DNA of 64,000 nt from Ischnura elegans (Eukaryota; Arthropoda; Insecta; Odonata; Coenagrionidae): positions 80,425,907 to 80,489,906 of the forward strand of contig NC_060249.1 of NCBI RefSeq assembly GCF_921293095.1, in the 5' to 3' direction. The first letter of the stretch is position 1, and each line of letters starts with the position of its first letter. The position numbers were made by a program, and so were the translations under genes. The notes below the pieces were generated by a model that saw nothing but the letters and a program-made list of their open reading frames with translations, was not told the origin of the DNA and did not search any database. Positions 1 through 13,900 of this stretch are shown here, piece after piece.

Positions 1-1705
1 TTTACACTGTTTTTTTTAGTGTCAATTCTCATGTGCATGCATTTCTCGTACATGTTAATGTATCGTGTAACCAGCCCTTCAAGCAATGGGTGGGAACCAC
101 GAGGGCTTGGATGGTTTTGTTAATAATTTAGATTATTAAAGATAAGATAAAGAAGATTTAAGATAAAGAAGTATCAGGATTTTCATGCACTCTATAAGTA
201 TTTCGTTTGCTAACTTTTTCCAATTCCCGTTGTAATTCTGAAGTTGGGGTTTCAGTGTTTGCCTCAGCCGCCTTGAACCCTGTTGTATGTATTTACTCTT
301 AAAGTGTAAGACACGCCTTTATTTTTTTATGTGGGTGGCTGGGAAATGGCGAAGGCGTATGGGAGCAGTGGCGTCACGTCGTGGGTTGGTGGGTGGCGGT
401 CCTAGGCTCGCCGCAGTGCTGCCTTCAATGATCGTACCACCTGGGCGTTCGTGTGACGCGGCCGTTCCTCGATTATCGTGAACGCATTGCGACTTTCTGC
501 GACAACCCTTTGCGCCACTCCCCATAGCTTCTCAAACGGTACACCCCGAAAGTGATGGGTGGATACCCGTGTTTTGATTTGCTTTGAGAGGTACAGCGTC
601 GTTTTTTGTCAATGAATAATTCACGCAGTGATCACTATCTCTATCCTGAAAATTTATCTTATGTTGGCATTGTCAGAACCTTCTTTGAAGTGCACTTTTA
701 ATCCAAAGCATTCCTGAATCTTTGAGAACAACAAAGCAGCATATGAATGGCCTGCTCCTTTATTTTTAACTCTTCTTTTTATGAACGCAGCACATTTTCG
801 CTTGCCCACTACATCAAAATATATTTAGAAAAGCTGACTCTTTCGATACTCCCGTGATTTTAACCAAAGGAAAGAAACATTAAGATTCTTTTGTAGCCAT
901 TCAGTTGATTAAGATGAGATTATCATTTTCTTGGATGGTTTCACATTAATTTTCCCTTTTCTGAAATGAAATTGCAGCGGAGAACGTTTCCATTTCTGCT
1001 GCTGTGTAGTTGCACCCTTTTCCTGCGTTTGCCGTATTAGGGAATATAATTGTAGATGTGAATGACGCATATTATTTTAAGTCTCTCATAGTTTGCCTTT
1101 AGTATTACGAGCGAATGGCTCGTCGAAACGTCAGGCATGCTAAATCCAACTTGGTGCGATATATATGCAAACATAAGCACGAAAGTAATCCTGAGTATTC
1201 CTTGGAAAAATCCTTATAACGAAAGTTGCATTTATTGTTTGTACTAATCGTATATATAACATTCCCATGGTCTCTGTGCTCCAGTTTACATCGTGAAGGC
1301 CATTTGCGTTTTGTGAACAAGAAGTGGGAAGTTGATGCGAAGGTGAAGAAGTAGGAGTTTTTCATAGATGCAGGCACTATTCTTCCTCTTTAAATGCAGC
1401 AAAGGCCTACTTTTTTAAATGTAAATTTTGATACGTTTTCATCATAATTCTCCGTTATTTTTTCAAAATTATATGGGACTCTAGTCGCGTGATTTACTAA
1501 AACTAAGATATCAGTCTGTAACATTAACTAGTATTAGTAACAGTTTCTTTAATAATATCGTTAATAAGACTGGTGTGTTTTCGTGCCGTTGACCTTTAAC
1601 ATTTTTAACTTTTAAATGCGCCCATAAACAGGATGTCTCGGAGAGGACGATTGGGACTGTCTGGTGATTCCAGGCGAGCGGATTTTTTTCCTCGGGTTAG
1701 TTTGC

Positions 1706-2105
1706 GGGTGGCCACTCCTATGGAAAACTTGAAAAATCAGGGAAATTGATGGTAATTCATTATGTGTTGAAGGTCATAGAATGTCGGGAAAAAGAAAAAA
1801 GTTATAAAAAACCATATTTGCCCTTTCTATATGAAGTCTAATGGTGATATTTCCTCATTCCCTTGTTCTCGGTTATATGCTCATAATTTGAATATCCCAT
1901 TCCTAACATCGCATTCAGGTAATGCTCCCTAACTCATTCATTCATTTTTGCATCAAAATTTTATTAAATTCAGTTTATTTTTAATTAACATTATCAAATT
2001 TTTACTTTCTATAAACACGCAGAATCCGTAAAATACGTTTAAAAAAACAGAGTGGAATTTGTCGAAATCTCAGGGAATTTCAGGTCTGTATTTGAGTAGC
2101 CACCT
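1706..2105. mobile_element. MITE-like element with GTGGCCACTC-type inverted ends
   Basis: The left end reads GGGTGGCCACTCC near 1706 and the right end GAGTAGCCACCT near 2094-2105, giving an imperfect terminal inverted repeat around an AT-rich, non-coding interior. Just inside the left end is a run of the type AAACTTGAAAAATCAGGGAA, and a related phrase (TCTCAGGGAATTTCAGG) lies near the right end. I could not define a target-site duplication, so the superfamily is open. Confidence 0.5.
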
Positions 2106-5100
2106 AGACTTTGGAGCGTAGCAATATTTCCTTATAAACATCGTGCCGTTTAAAATGTATTACTCTCTTCAAAATTTTTCTTTTAATCATCGACATGTGC
2201 ATCCTTATTTTTCCCATCGTTCCTCGCGATCCATGAAGGCCACTTGGCTCCGATGACTTAACCAACGGTTCCGCTCTCCCCCGCCTTCGTTCCCTTCCGC
2301 AGTTTGTATTGAGTTGGCGTCCTTCCCTTGCATCTCTTATTGACCAAATTCCCATTGCCTTCCCTCGTGTATCCACTACCGTTAATCTCACGTTATGTTT
2401 CTTTCTGGGAGGATGATCACCCGGCACGCACGTGTCCGACCTTGCTCTATGATATCCCGGTAGTTTGCGTCCAGGCGATTGTTGCTAGTTCTCACTTTGA
2501 ATGCTGCCGCTGCAATTGGTCATCCGCTGCGAATCGAAGCACCCTTGAAATATCCTCTTTAATAAACTCCTCATGTTGCTGTATCGCCCGAATACTATCG
2601 ATTTTTTGCTCCCCTTTTCAATTTCTTGTCCTTTATAAAATTCTGCGGGCACTCCCTTATATCGTGCTCGATATTTTGCCAGTTTTCCTTTCTTTCATAT
2701 GTAGGCCGCTATCTCTTTGCAGTATTATTAGTTCCTAGCTCAAAATTTGATTCTTAAGGATGTCACATAGCATCACAGCATATTTTTGGTTTACATCCTT
2801 ATTGCATTTTTCCGACTGATAAATACCGCATATAATCCCTATGCGGCCGAAATAAACAGATAATTCGATTAAAATTAATGGCGAATTCTTTCTTTTATTT
2901 ACTAAACTGCCCTTTTAACGACATGTTATAAATCGGTGTTAAATTTTCAAACAACTATTAGCAACTCTTTGTTATTCAGGGAAAAAATATACAGCGTGAT
3001 TCGTTCATTTCCCATGTTTATGGGTTGCATTTTCTCATTTAAATGACCTACCTTTAAGATGATCACTGGAGTTTCAAGGCTATTGGTGACGTACATCCTG
3101 TGCTGATGTCTAGCTCATATATATGGATAAAGTTTGAACATAAGCGTATGAATGTGGCGCAGTGCCTCTTTTTGGATAAAAAATGTTTGTCTTAATATTT
3201 TGGGTTAATGACCAGGTAGTATATAGCCAAGGGTAAACGTTAGTCTTCCCTAAAAAAAGTACATATGAGTTTTCTTTCTTACAAGACCTATTGTCTATAG
3301 CTCAATTAATTTTAATTGCTTCCAGGAGAATTGTAGTTAATGCAACTCGAAATTAGGTTTAGGTAGCCTATATAGTATTTATAATATCATGTTTTTAACC
3401 GGCGTATTCAATGCATTATAGCGTTAATGACACTAGGTTTCACTCTTAATTTCGCGATGTATTTGGTGAGGCTATGGCGTATCTGGAAAGTTGGAAAGCT
3501 CTGGTAGGTAGCTTTGGTATGTAGCAAATTTCAGATTAAGTTCCGTTTTGGCTACAGAAACCTTTGGGCGGAGAAATTTAAATTATTTTATGTGAGGTTT
3601 TCTTGAACTGAAAATCGCCTTCATAGTCGCTTGAAAATCACCCAAAATGATACATTGGTCACCGGTTCCGTCAAAAATATGTAGTAGTCGACTTTTTCAA
3701 CTCTGAACATGCTTAAAAAACGTAACGTAATCCAAGGAAAATTGTCAATGTTTTGCTTTATTTCCATTTAGAATTTTCGGATATCAGAAGCTAGCCAAAT
3801 TTGAAAGGTTGTAATTTTTCTGGGCGTTGTGCTGTACTGTAGGTTGTTTTCTCGATATTTCCTCAAAATAAAGATACTAGGTAGAGGGTAGGGCAGCTAA
3901 TTTTTTTCTTTCTGCTTAAATTGCTCCATTTATACCATGGTTTGGTCACTTCTAAGGCTTAAAACGTTATATGACTTTCTTGGGAGTGTAACATCGGTTT
4001 CTCTTGAAAAAAAACTTCACTAAGCGTTAGAAGGCACTCAATCACAGCATCCTGTGTAATAGTCGAGCTTTGTTGAGGAAAGGAGAATTTCATGTTTACT
4101 CTAGTTGCAATCCTCGCGCATCACTTCACCGCATTTCGTAGTTTTACTTAACATGCCTTAAGCATTTTATCGCGCTTACATCTTCATCATTTTAAAAATT
4201 ACTATACCTCAAAATACATATTGTCTAATAGTCTGAAAAAAATGGGAAAGTCCCTGGTAAAGTAAAGGAACTTCAGATTGATGGAGGGGACGAAAAGAAT
4301 TCTAGCTTATTGCGTGAGCGCTTGACTGCTGATCGAAGGGTCCCGGGTGAAGACTTAGGACTTTTTCAAGCAAAAAAATTTTCTAAGTTCTTGGCGGCAT
4401 AGGAAAGGAATTGGACCCTCTACTCTTAAAGAGGGAAACTCACACGCCTTAGTTTAGTCTAGAGCGAGCTCTTCTCTCACCTATCGTAACAAATATTTGA
4501 GTTGAATCACTAGATTGAGTGCTTAGAGTGGCCGCCATGTCAGCGTACTTTTTGAAGCCTTAAGCGGCTAATCTAATTTTTCAACCATTTCTTCAGTCTC
4601 CCAATTTCGCATGCAACCCACGCCGTCTCTGTATATTGACCATCTGGTCCATTTCCATGGTGGCTGGATATGCTCTGAAAACAGGTATGCGTACATCCAA
4701 TCGGAAGCCGTGGAGGTTTTCGGAACACTTGCGCCTGCTGCGCTCCAGGCAGTTTTTTTTTCCAGGTTGTTGACGGGTTGCATATCTCTCTGGATAAAGA
4801 GGCGTTCTCTTGCTCTCAATTACTGATGAATAGTTCATTAGACCCCCTGCTATTCTCTCCTCGATGGGGGGAGGAAACACATCATATAGATACCCACATA
4901 TACCCACTCGTTAAGTGGAGTTTTTTTTTCTTTGGATGTGGTTAGCACCGCTAGGTTAAAGAAGGTTTTTCGTACATTCTCTTTCCCATTCTGATTTCGG
5001 TTAGTTTCCCTCCCTTTATTCGAAACCACGCTTTTCCTATCTTTATTATCCCTATTTTCCTGAAGTGTTTATGTTTGACTCAGAGCAGCTTGGTCGTCCA

Positions 5101-5300
5101 AAATCGATGGCACGACTCGGGAAAACTGATTGTGAGACATGATGGCGAGGTTTTCCCCCAATGTGGCGCCACAATACTTATTCGCTCAAGCAATTAAGCA
5201 GGCAAGGGGACTACGTAAAACAGGGGTGCCGTCTCTCTATGTCGCCTGCCTCTCTCACGGTTTTCGCCATTCATGTGTGTGCGCTTTTCGCGTGAAAGGA

Positions 5301-5688
5301 GGCGTCCGTTAATTTGAGGTAATGTCGGCGATTTTTGGACCCCCTTAGTGAGATATCGTGAGATTTGGCTCTACCCCTCCCTCAAATCTCGCGTGAGATT
5401 GTTCAATATGCGTATTTTCAGTGTAAGTACGTTAATCTATGATTCATTGTGTTGGATTTATAAAAAAAACAACTTGTTTTATTATTTTCATTTAATATTA
5501 GTCAAGACAAGTATTTAAGATTACTAAAATCTTATTGTTAGTCTAGATTCACATTTTACACTGTTCCTTGCGGAAAAAAATTACGTGATACTTGCTAGGA
5601 TCTCTTTCTCGTTCTCCCACATGATATTAGGTGAGAATCGGCTTGACCCCCACCCCTCTAAACGCCTCACGTAATTAATGGATGTCCC
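5301..5688. mobile_element. Possible MITE with related, imperfect ends
   Basis: The left end at 5301 (GGCGTCCGTTAATTTGAGGT) is related to the reverse complement of the right end (GGACATCCATTAATTACGTG, ending about 5688), and both are followed inward by runs of Cs in a GGACCCCC/TGACCCCCACCCC context. The interior has repeated GTGAGAT motifs. The match is imperfect and no clear target duplication was seen. Confidence 0.35.
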
Positions 5689-7689
5689 CAAAGGACTCGA
5701 AACCCGAGCCAACGGGCAAAAAGCTTGAATTCGTACCCCGCATCCGGGCGATCACGCGTTAGCTCGCAAGGGTTGAAGAATATTCTCCATCCCATTGTTT
5801 TGAAGCTCGAAATTTTTAGCTTCCCCTATTTTGTTCTAAAAGGAAAAACGCTTCGGCATTCTTTCAATTTTCTTTCGTTCATTGGGTTATTTCGAATACT
5901 GGAGTGGGAAATCCTTCGGATATACCGGGAGAATCCTCCCTCATGGCCGTGAAAGTAATTTGCTTCAAATATTTTTTTCGGGTTAGCGTATTCCACCGTC
6001 AAAATCTGGATTAAATAGAGGTTTCTAGGTGTTAGTTTAATTTCGCGAGACTGGAAATATGATTTTACGGTCAATATTTCTTATCGTGACTATCTTTTCC
6101 ACTCTTCTGCTTTGATGAAATCCTTTGCGACGCGCTCGTTTTCTCCGTTTAGAAATTAAATCTTTTGCTCATTTGGAGGAGCCGGTAGGAAGTAAGCGTG
6201 AATATTTTTCGTGTCACGGGGAAGGATTTTTTTTTTCAAGGATAAGAGGGGAAAGACCTGACCAGAAATAAAGTGTGTGGAAAAAGTGTACAATCCTTCG
6301 ACGCCGGAGGAATTTTTAAGATCTGAAACGTTTAATTTTGTTCTGCCTTGGAGTGTGACATAACTCTAGGAAGCCAATTTTCCGCCCGTTAGCGTTTCAA
6401 TCGGCAGCTGGCTTAAAATTTAATGACTCTTTTGGAAATGCATGGTATAGATTTCATGGGAAGCCCATGGCAACCATGCGTCGCGAACCCCTACGAATGT
6501 ATTTAAATGCATAGTACCCCAGTACATCTATACCCAATGGATACATCGTAGCCACATTATGGAGGAATATTCTATATTCCTCGACCAATTCATCTAATTC
6601 ATTATTTGAGGAATGCGTGGATTAGATTTCACTCTGCTGAGCTTAGTGTTTGTCTGTGATGTGTGATAAAGAAAGTATCTTTACTTCTACTGCACCCTGA
6701 GTATCACGCGCATTTAAGTTGTATTATATTTAGGTATATTTAATATAAAAAAGAGGGATTTTTCATTCCTTTGACTAGATAATTTCAGGCATAGAAACGT
6801 TATCATTATCTTGTTCGAGTTGTTTAAGTGAATTTAAATCCTTGTCAGGGTCGAATCTAGGGTGGGTGTTACCTTTGGCTCAACTTCATGGGCTTTCAAT
6901 TTTAGATGGGCTTTCAATTCCCCATGAGAGACAAGAAGTGAAGTTAACTTCAAATTTTTGAGTTTTATATCTGCAGTTTTGATTTAAGATCGCGTGTATG
7001 ATACTTCAGTATTGTGAAGGAGTTAAGATTCCTTCGGAGAAAAAGAATTACCAAGAAAATTTTTAGAAGCAGGCGGTACCGTGCTGTTCCGCCTTTGGGG
7101 CTGGGTCGGACTCTCAGAGTTAGGGTATATGGAATAACGCCTCGATTAAGTAGGGTACCCCATGACACGCGCCTGTGTAATCTGTGCTTCAATTCGCCCA
7201 CGTTCCCAGCGGGAAGTCCTTGACCGTTGCCGCATCGTTATCACTCGCTTCCATTCAGCCTCCTCTTGCCCCGTTGGAAGCCGGTTTGGCGCATCGGTTC
7301 GGATTTACCTATCTTTTTATGATCTCTGTAGTCACTGGTTAAGATTTTAATCGTTCGACGATCTCTCTCTGGCGCTCCACTATAATCCCTCCGCTATAAT
7401 GTAATTGTCGAATTGGAAATTTCATCTCAGCAATGCTGGAATCTCTAGAGCCCAGAGTTAAAATTATTTGTACTCATTAGCATATTGCTTGGAAGTTAAT
7501 ATATAAACCTTTAATGTACACATGGGGAATTCAGTGCTTGCGGAAACTTGCTGTGTGTCTTTTCACTCACATATTTGAAAGGGTTGCTACATACCATGTT
7601 TCAAGTTCAAATCAGCATGCATTGTCGGTGATTTTTCTCACCCCATGCAAGAAAAATAGTCTTGCTGCTGACGTGTTGAGGTGCCCCGA

Positions 7690-7922
7690 GTTCGTCACGT
7701 GATCGCGTTGCCGACCGACCGCCACGAGGGCGGCGCCTCCATGTAGGTCGTCCCCGAACCTGAAGCTGTCGTAGGGCAGTTCGTCTGGTTTCAGGTGTTT
7801 ATCTTCGCCTCAGTTCCTTAGGAGACATAGGGTTGACAGGGGCAGGACTTCGTGACAGAGGCCCTTGTCAGTGACGTATTACGTACTTATTACTTAGTGG
7901 TAACGTTTGAATATAATTCATA
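7690..7922 (+). promoter_or_regulatory. Candidate promoter/5' leader of the reticulon-like gene
   Basis: A CpG-rich patch starts with a perfect E-box CACGTG at 7696-7701 and continues through GC-rich sequence to about 7860. An AT-rich leader then runs to the proposed start codon at 7923. No TATA box was identified. Assignment as promoter is inference from composition and position directly upstream of the candidate first exon. Confidence 0.35.
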
Positions 7923-7983
7923 ATGGGAAGGAAATCGAGATCTCAAATAGAAGAGCATGTGGAGCCTGACAACAGTTGTTGGA
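7923..7983 (+). CDS. Rtnl1: Reticulon candidate first coding exon
   Basis: ATG at 7923 in ATAATGG context opens a 20-codon frame (MGRKSRSQIEEHVEPDNSCW) ending at a strong donor A|GTAAGT (7984). It supplies one base, exactly the phase required by the acceptor at 11204. The joined codon is a-tg, a methionine just before VQLIYWR. Short reticulon isoforms typically have such a brief hydrophilic leader, but this leader itself is not conserved enough to recognise. Confidence 0.5.
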
Positions 7984-10900
7984 GTAAGTCACAGATATAT
8001 ACAATAGATTGGCAATGGGAGTGGGGGGGGTGAAGCCATGCCTTTCTGCTGGCGGCCATGTTGCTTTCACCGACCTATGCGTTTGCGTAAGTAGGGAACT
8101 GGAGGAAAATTACATTGTGAAAGATAATGGCGCATTGATTAAGGCTATGAACTATAGAAAACGTTGTCATTTTCGTTTAAGATGTATCCAATTAAAAAGA
8201 AAGGGACCGATCTTGACACTTACGTGGTAAATTAACCAATCTTTGAGCGGAACATAACCGTGACGAAGTTATGAAATTGGTAATATAAGCTGAGCTAAGA
8301 TTAATACTAATTCGGTTCCTGCTCAATATTATGGAATTGGAATCCATATGCATGAGTTATCTCGAAAAAAAAATATTGTGTCCCAAATGTAGAAGGGGCG
8401 TAGCAGATGGGGAAAATGGTTAACTACGTCGTCTGCTAGTGTAGGAAGGTAGCCTACAATCGTGAATACATGGTATTGTTCACCCTTAGATTTACCAGCG
8501 ACATTGTCACACTATTCAAACAAAATAATTCGAAAATTCCAAAGGTTTGATGCTTCCACTTACTGTATTTTTGTTGTCAAAGAGTTGTTGCTCAGTTAGA
8601 GTTGTCAATTAGACGAAAAACGTAGAAGCAATGCTACCTAACCTTTCACTGCCATAAGTAATCGGGCCAAAAATATTACGTAATTAAATTTGATTCAACC
8701 TATTTAAACCCATTATGATCTAACTTTCTGAGCAAGGCATGCTGCTTGGTGCTGTAAAATGCTTTTCTGAGGTCGTAAAGAGTCAATGCGATTGAATTCC
8801 TATCCTTAAGCATCAGAAATATAATTTACATTATTTTATATAGGCAGTGTTTTGGATTTCCCCTCGCGATCACCCAATTGCGAACTTGAAAAGAAGTTAT
8901 TGGCTTAAAAAACTCAACGATTTGATCCATGATCATCAATAATCAGTTTCATGTTGTTATAATATTCGAAGGGGAAGCAGACTATAATATAAATCTTACA
9001 TCATGAGGGGGTACGTTTTTAATTAGAATTTCTATCTTACCGGGATAAGTGATTATAACAGACACCATGTTCTATATAGAAGCCACAAAATGATCAAATA
9101 CCTACTACATAATAAGTACTACATGGAAAGGTTGAATTATAATGAATGTGACCGCGTCATTTCACCGCGAGCACATGCAAACCATTATTTAGGCGTTCAG
9201 TTTCTCGGAATTTCACTCAATAGATATTAAAAAAGTCAAAACTTATGCTTTTGAAAGAAATTCGTTAAGTTTCCAGATAGAGTTAAAGGTGCATAATACA
9301 CGCTCTACATATCTAAATAAATTATAATACTACAACGGAAATAAAATTCCGATACAATGTAATAATGCAACAGCGGAAAGTATATGACATAATGGAAACT
9401 GGAGAAAGTCTTTTCTTGGTAAACACAGAAAACACAACTGAAAACATCATGATGATTCCGTCATTAAAACACAGACACCGAGACAGAGAATGCACATGTT
9501 ATTAACCCCTCAACGCCGTCATGCGTACCCAGTACGCTTCCTGACCTACTGTATATAATTTTTTTTCTCCGCCAGATATTGTATTTTAGATTAAAACAAA
9601 TTGCTCTATCTTTTGAAGAAATGCTTTCCCTCTCCAATAAAATATTCATAACGACTTTAGGCCTTCAGAAATTTTTAAAATGATTCGATGAAATTCCGTT
9701 TTAAACCAGCACATTGACGACTTCGGTCGAAAAACTCAACGCCTATATTTATTCAAATCGCTTGAAAAATTATTATATAGTAGCGCACAACATTATGCAA
9801 GTTTACAAAAAATTTTAATGATAATGATCGTATATTATGAACGATATAAATTATTGAATGATAGTATGCCAATAAGGTGAAGTCTTCAATCTCATCCGGC
9901 CGCTGGGATGGTATTTAAATAAATGCCCGCCGCGCTTGAGGGGTTAATTACCGATCCTAGAGATATGAAGCTACTGCATTTGAAATGATATCGCTTTCAG
10001 AAACTCCGGTAAATATCCGCTTCCGTCACACACCTTTAGAATTTGTTTTCGAGAGCAATTTGCATTTCAGCAAAAATAACGTGTCACAGTTTCATGATGC
10101 TATTTCTATAACTATGTGAATTTTGTCAACAATAAATTTAAAAAGGTAGAGCATAACCTGCACTTCACGTGATATAAATTTCGTGGCGATACGTACAAAA
10201 AAAAAGGCTTTGGAAAATATTTTCATGCTCTGTGAGATGGAAGCGGAGACATTACTGAACGCAAACCATGCTTTCCTTATATCTATTATTTACGCGTGTA
10301 GAGACACATTTTCGCCCCCAGGAAAATTTCCCCTCGTAGTATACTTAAATGTGCACCCCCACATAACGCAGTGGTTCACCATTCTTCTTTTAAAAAGCTC
10401 CAAAAGCAGGAAAAGTAGCCTCTCAAATACACGTATGTTAATGGCACATGAGCAACGGTCGGTGAAAGCAAGATGGCTAGTTGCGCAAAATTCTTCTGCC
10501 GGCCGGCTTCAGCGCCACCGTGAGGAAAACATAGGCACTGCCAATCTATTGTATATATCTGTGGAGTAAGTGTTGTGTTCATATTCATTCCTATTTAAGT
10601 GTGATAGTTGTGAGGATAGTCATTCTGCAGCTCATTATTTTTTAATACACGTCGATATTAATTTTTTTAAATTTTGAGGCATTAATTAGCATTTGTAGTC
10701 ATCAAATCGTTGCTTTGTTTATTCATGCGTTTGCACGTGTTTGTTGACAGCTGTTAGGAGATGAAGAAATATTTTACTGTGATATGCTTTGTTTTTTTCT
10801 GTGAAGAGATAAGATTTACTTGAAATGTTTTGTGGGTCTAAGTAATTTATCTCTCTCTGCCTCATTTGGTTGTTATTATTACTTTAATTTCCATTTTTAT

Positions 10901-13900
10901 ATGACGCTCGAGCGTGTGGGTAATGTACTTTCGGCGAGTGCCTCAACTTCGTTGTCACGATCTGGGTTCATTATTTGTGGAATATATCTTTAAAAAATAT
11001 TGTTTCTCGTGTTCTTTTGCAACTTTTAATTCAAAATCATCCGAAATTGATATTGTGGTAAATTGAGGATGCCATAAGTGGTATCATAGAATGAGTTCAT
11101 ACTTACTCTATGGTGGTATTTAATACCTTATGGTGAACACATTCACGTGTATTATTTTACCTTGTTAACGTGTGTGGTGATACTATTTTTCTTTTTCTTG
11201 CAGTGGTGCAGTTAATATATTGGAGGAATCCCAAAGAATCGGGGGCAGTTTTTGGTTCTGTCCTGGCCATCCTGCTCTCCTTGTCATACTTCTCCCTCAT
11301 CAGCGTAGTAGCATACCTATCTCTTAGCGTCCTCTGTGTAACCCTGTCTTTCCGTGTGTACAAGAGTGTGTTGCAGGCCATTCAAAAGAATCAGGATGGT
11401 CATCCGTTCAAGTAAGTGTTTATTTTTTATTACTAAATTTATATTTACTGTTGACAGATAAATGAAATCAAGTTCGCAATAATTGTCAGTTTTTGCGAGT
11501 TACAATCGATCGAATTTCATTCCTAAAACTTGATCAATATTCAGAATTAGGGTAATTTAATTTCAGAGACCACTTTTGAAAGCCACGGAATTTGTCGAAT
11601 TACGTGTTATTTAGTATATAGGCCGTTTTTTAGTGATAAAATAACCGGTGAACTAATATGACATGAATAGTCTCCTAATAAAAGATTATGGTAGCAACGA
11701 CGTGTGAACGTAATTTCGTGCAATCAAATTCTTCATGCTTCTTATGAAACAATGAATGAAATACTACATTATCTCTTCCTCATCGTGTATTCTCACTGTT
11801 CTTAAACTCTTTAATAGCTCATAATACCACAAGTTTTCACCTTGCTGTGACCGTTAGTTCATCATTAAATTTGAGCGAGCTTATTATATGATTAAGGGAT
11901 GACATGAAATGTTTGACTTATGATAGCCTCCTTCTTTGGTGATATTGTTGTTGGTTACCTCGCTGATAATCTTAAGTGTCAAAATTCATTATGTGGGATT
12001 ATCATTAGTGCATGTCTCTCAGATGTGTTTCTCATCTTAATGAACTTGGCATGGTCCTTATAAAATCTGGTAAAAATTACAGCATTTGCATGTCTTACTG
12101 TAAAAAATTAAGTTGTACTATTGCAGTATTTAAGTTAATTCAGGGATTAGTGCGACCTGCAACTCATACACACATTTAGGAGGATAATATTGCTGATAGG
12201 TTGTCTTAATCTCCTAAACTATTTCCAACCATTGGCTCCCTCCTTTTTAAAACAAAATTTGTGTTTTTTGCTTTGTAGTCCAGTTTTGCGAACAATATGA
12301 TCATAATGACAGCATGCAAACAATAAGGAATTCAGAACATTTGTTAGTTAGTGAAGCACACGTGGCTAATGTCCTAGATATAATTAATAATGAGTGTATG
12401 TGTATGTATGGTATATTTTTCCTGATTGTTGACAATTTTTCCCCCAGAAATGAAGGTATAATGAGAACTTCTTATTACTCATTAGTGCTTTTAGGGTGTT
12501 GTCTACTGCTCTACCTAATATTTCCTACTGCTGGCTATTGTTTATATTTGTTTATTTTCCACCTCTCAATAATTAGTTAATTTTTCAGGAAAAATATGAA
12601 ATGTGTGAAATCAAATGGCTTTAAAACGAGAATTTATTCAATTATCCTCAGGTACAAATGGTAAATGGTTAGTTAGCATTTGTACCTGAGGATGATTGTA
12701 TAACAAACAAAACACGTGTTGTACTTTGTAAATAAATTGTTGGCGTACGATATCTTCTTTTATCATTAGCTATGTTCCACGACATCTCTCCTAAGGAAGT
12801 TGAGTTTATTGAGTGATATATTTAGTTTTATTTTAATAAAAATGTCTGCTGAAATATTACATTTTCAAATTCTCTTATTTTGCTTAGTCACGTGTAAAGG
12901 GATTTCTGAATTTTTCAAATCAATTTCAAATTGTTTCTGTCGAGTCTTCTGTATTCCAATCTGATTTCTACAGCTTCTTTCACTACTCGATCCCAGCAGA
13001 GAGAGGAAAACCTACTAGGATCGAGTAGTGATAGAAGAAACCACATAGAAACCTGCAATAAAAAAAAATGAGAAGAGAGAAAATAAACCTGCTGGAAAAC
13101 TGATCATTCAGAGCCCACCTGTCCTGATTCCTCTTTATTTAAACCAGAAATTTTGTGGCTACCTAACCACCCTGAAGGCAATTGTTGACTCTGCCTACAA
13201 AATGCTGGAAGAAATCAATGTTAGGACCTAGCAGCAACTCTTCCTTCTATCAATCAGGGTTCCCACTCAACCGTGAAAACCTTAAAACCGTGAATAAGCC
13301 GTGAATTAGTCTACCGTGAAAAAAACCTGGAAAAAGCCGTGAATTTCGTCATATAACCTTAAAAATCTCTCAAACTTGAATTTAGAACTACGATTGAAAG
13401 AGCAAAAGAAAAATTGATGCATCGATCATGTTTCAAAGTCAGTCATACGTAGACGCTGTCCTCGCATTTATCTGCACACGCATATTCTAAGCGCAATTAT
13501 TGGCCCGTGTGCCATGACGACACTTTGACCTTAAGCCTGTACCGAAGCCAGAAGACTGGTAACCAAAGTGTTCACTAACCCTGGCGAAAATTCAGACACT
13601 TCTTAATTTCCCCGGCACCCTGGTCCCTCCATTTTCCCGCTCACAAACTTAAGCCGGAGCTGAATTTTGCCAGCGACGTCAAGAGAGATAGCACTTTCAT
13701 TGCTGCGTTCCTATTCACGGCGTCTGTCGCGTTTGTTAAATTTTTAGTTAACCTGCGGCCGATGATCGTTACGCGATCAATATTTCTGCCTAAAATGGTT
13801 TTTCTACTGACCGTGAATTTGACGACATCTGGACCATGCAAACCTGGAAAAAACCGTGAATTTTATTTTTCAGTTTGGGTGGGAACCATGTCAATTCACC

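Larger units (their letters stand above)
1..7680. other. Upstream region with no recognisable gene
   Basis: I see no supported coding exon on either strand here. The open frames are short and have no domain-like composition. A GC-richer island at about 340-540 and a mixed-composition stretch at 7060-7350 stand out from the AT-rich background but encode nothing I recognise. Two MITE-like repeats (about 1706-2105 and 5301-5688) are listed separately. A tRNA-like stretch near 4305-4350 may be a degraded SINE, but its B box is poor. Confidence 0.6.
7984..11203 (+). other. Reticulon intron 1 (3.2 kb)
   Basis: No exon other than the flanking ones was found. The intron contains a TTAA-bounded MITE (9506-9943) and an inverted partial duplication whose two copies lie at about 7986-8077 and 10444-10563. 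Confidence 0.6.

Noticed and set aside
319..525. GC-rich open frames on both strands
   Set aside because: No motif, no start context or splice support; the GC-rich island explains the open frames.
10183..10569. 128-codon plus-strand frame in reticulon intron 1
   Set aside because: No recognisable domain, and its end falls in the inverted duplicate block; not required by any splice phase.
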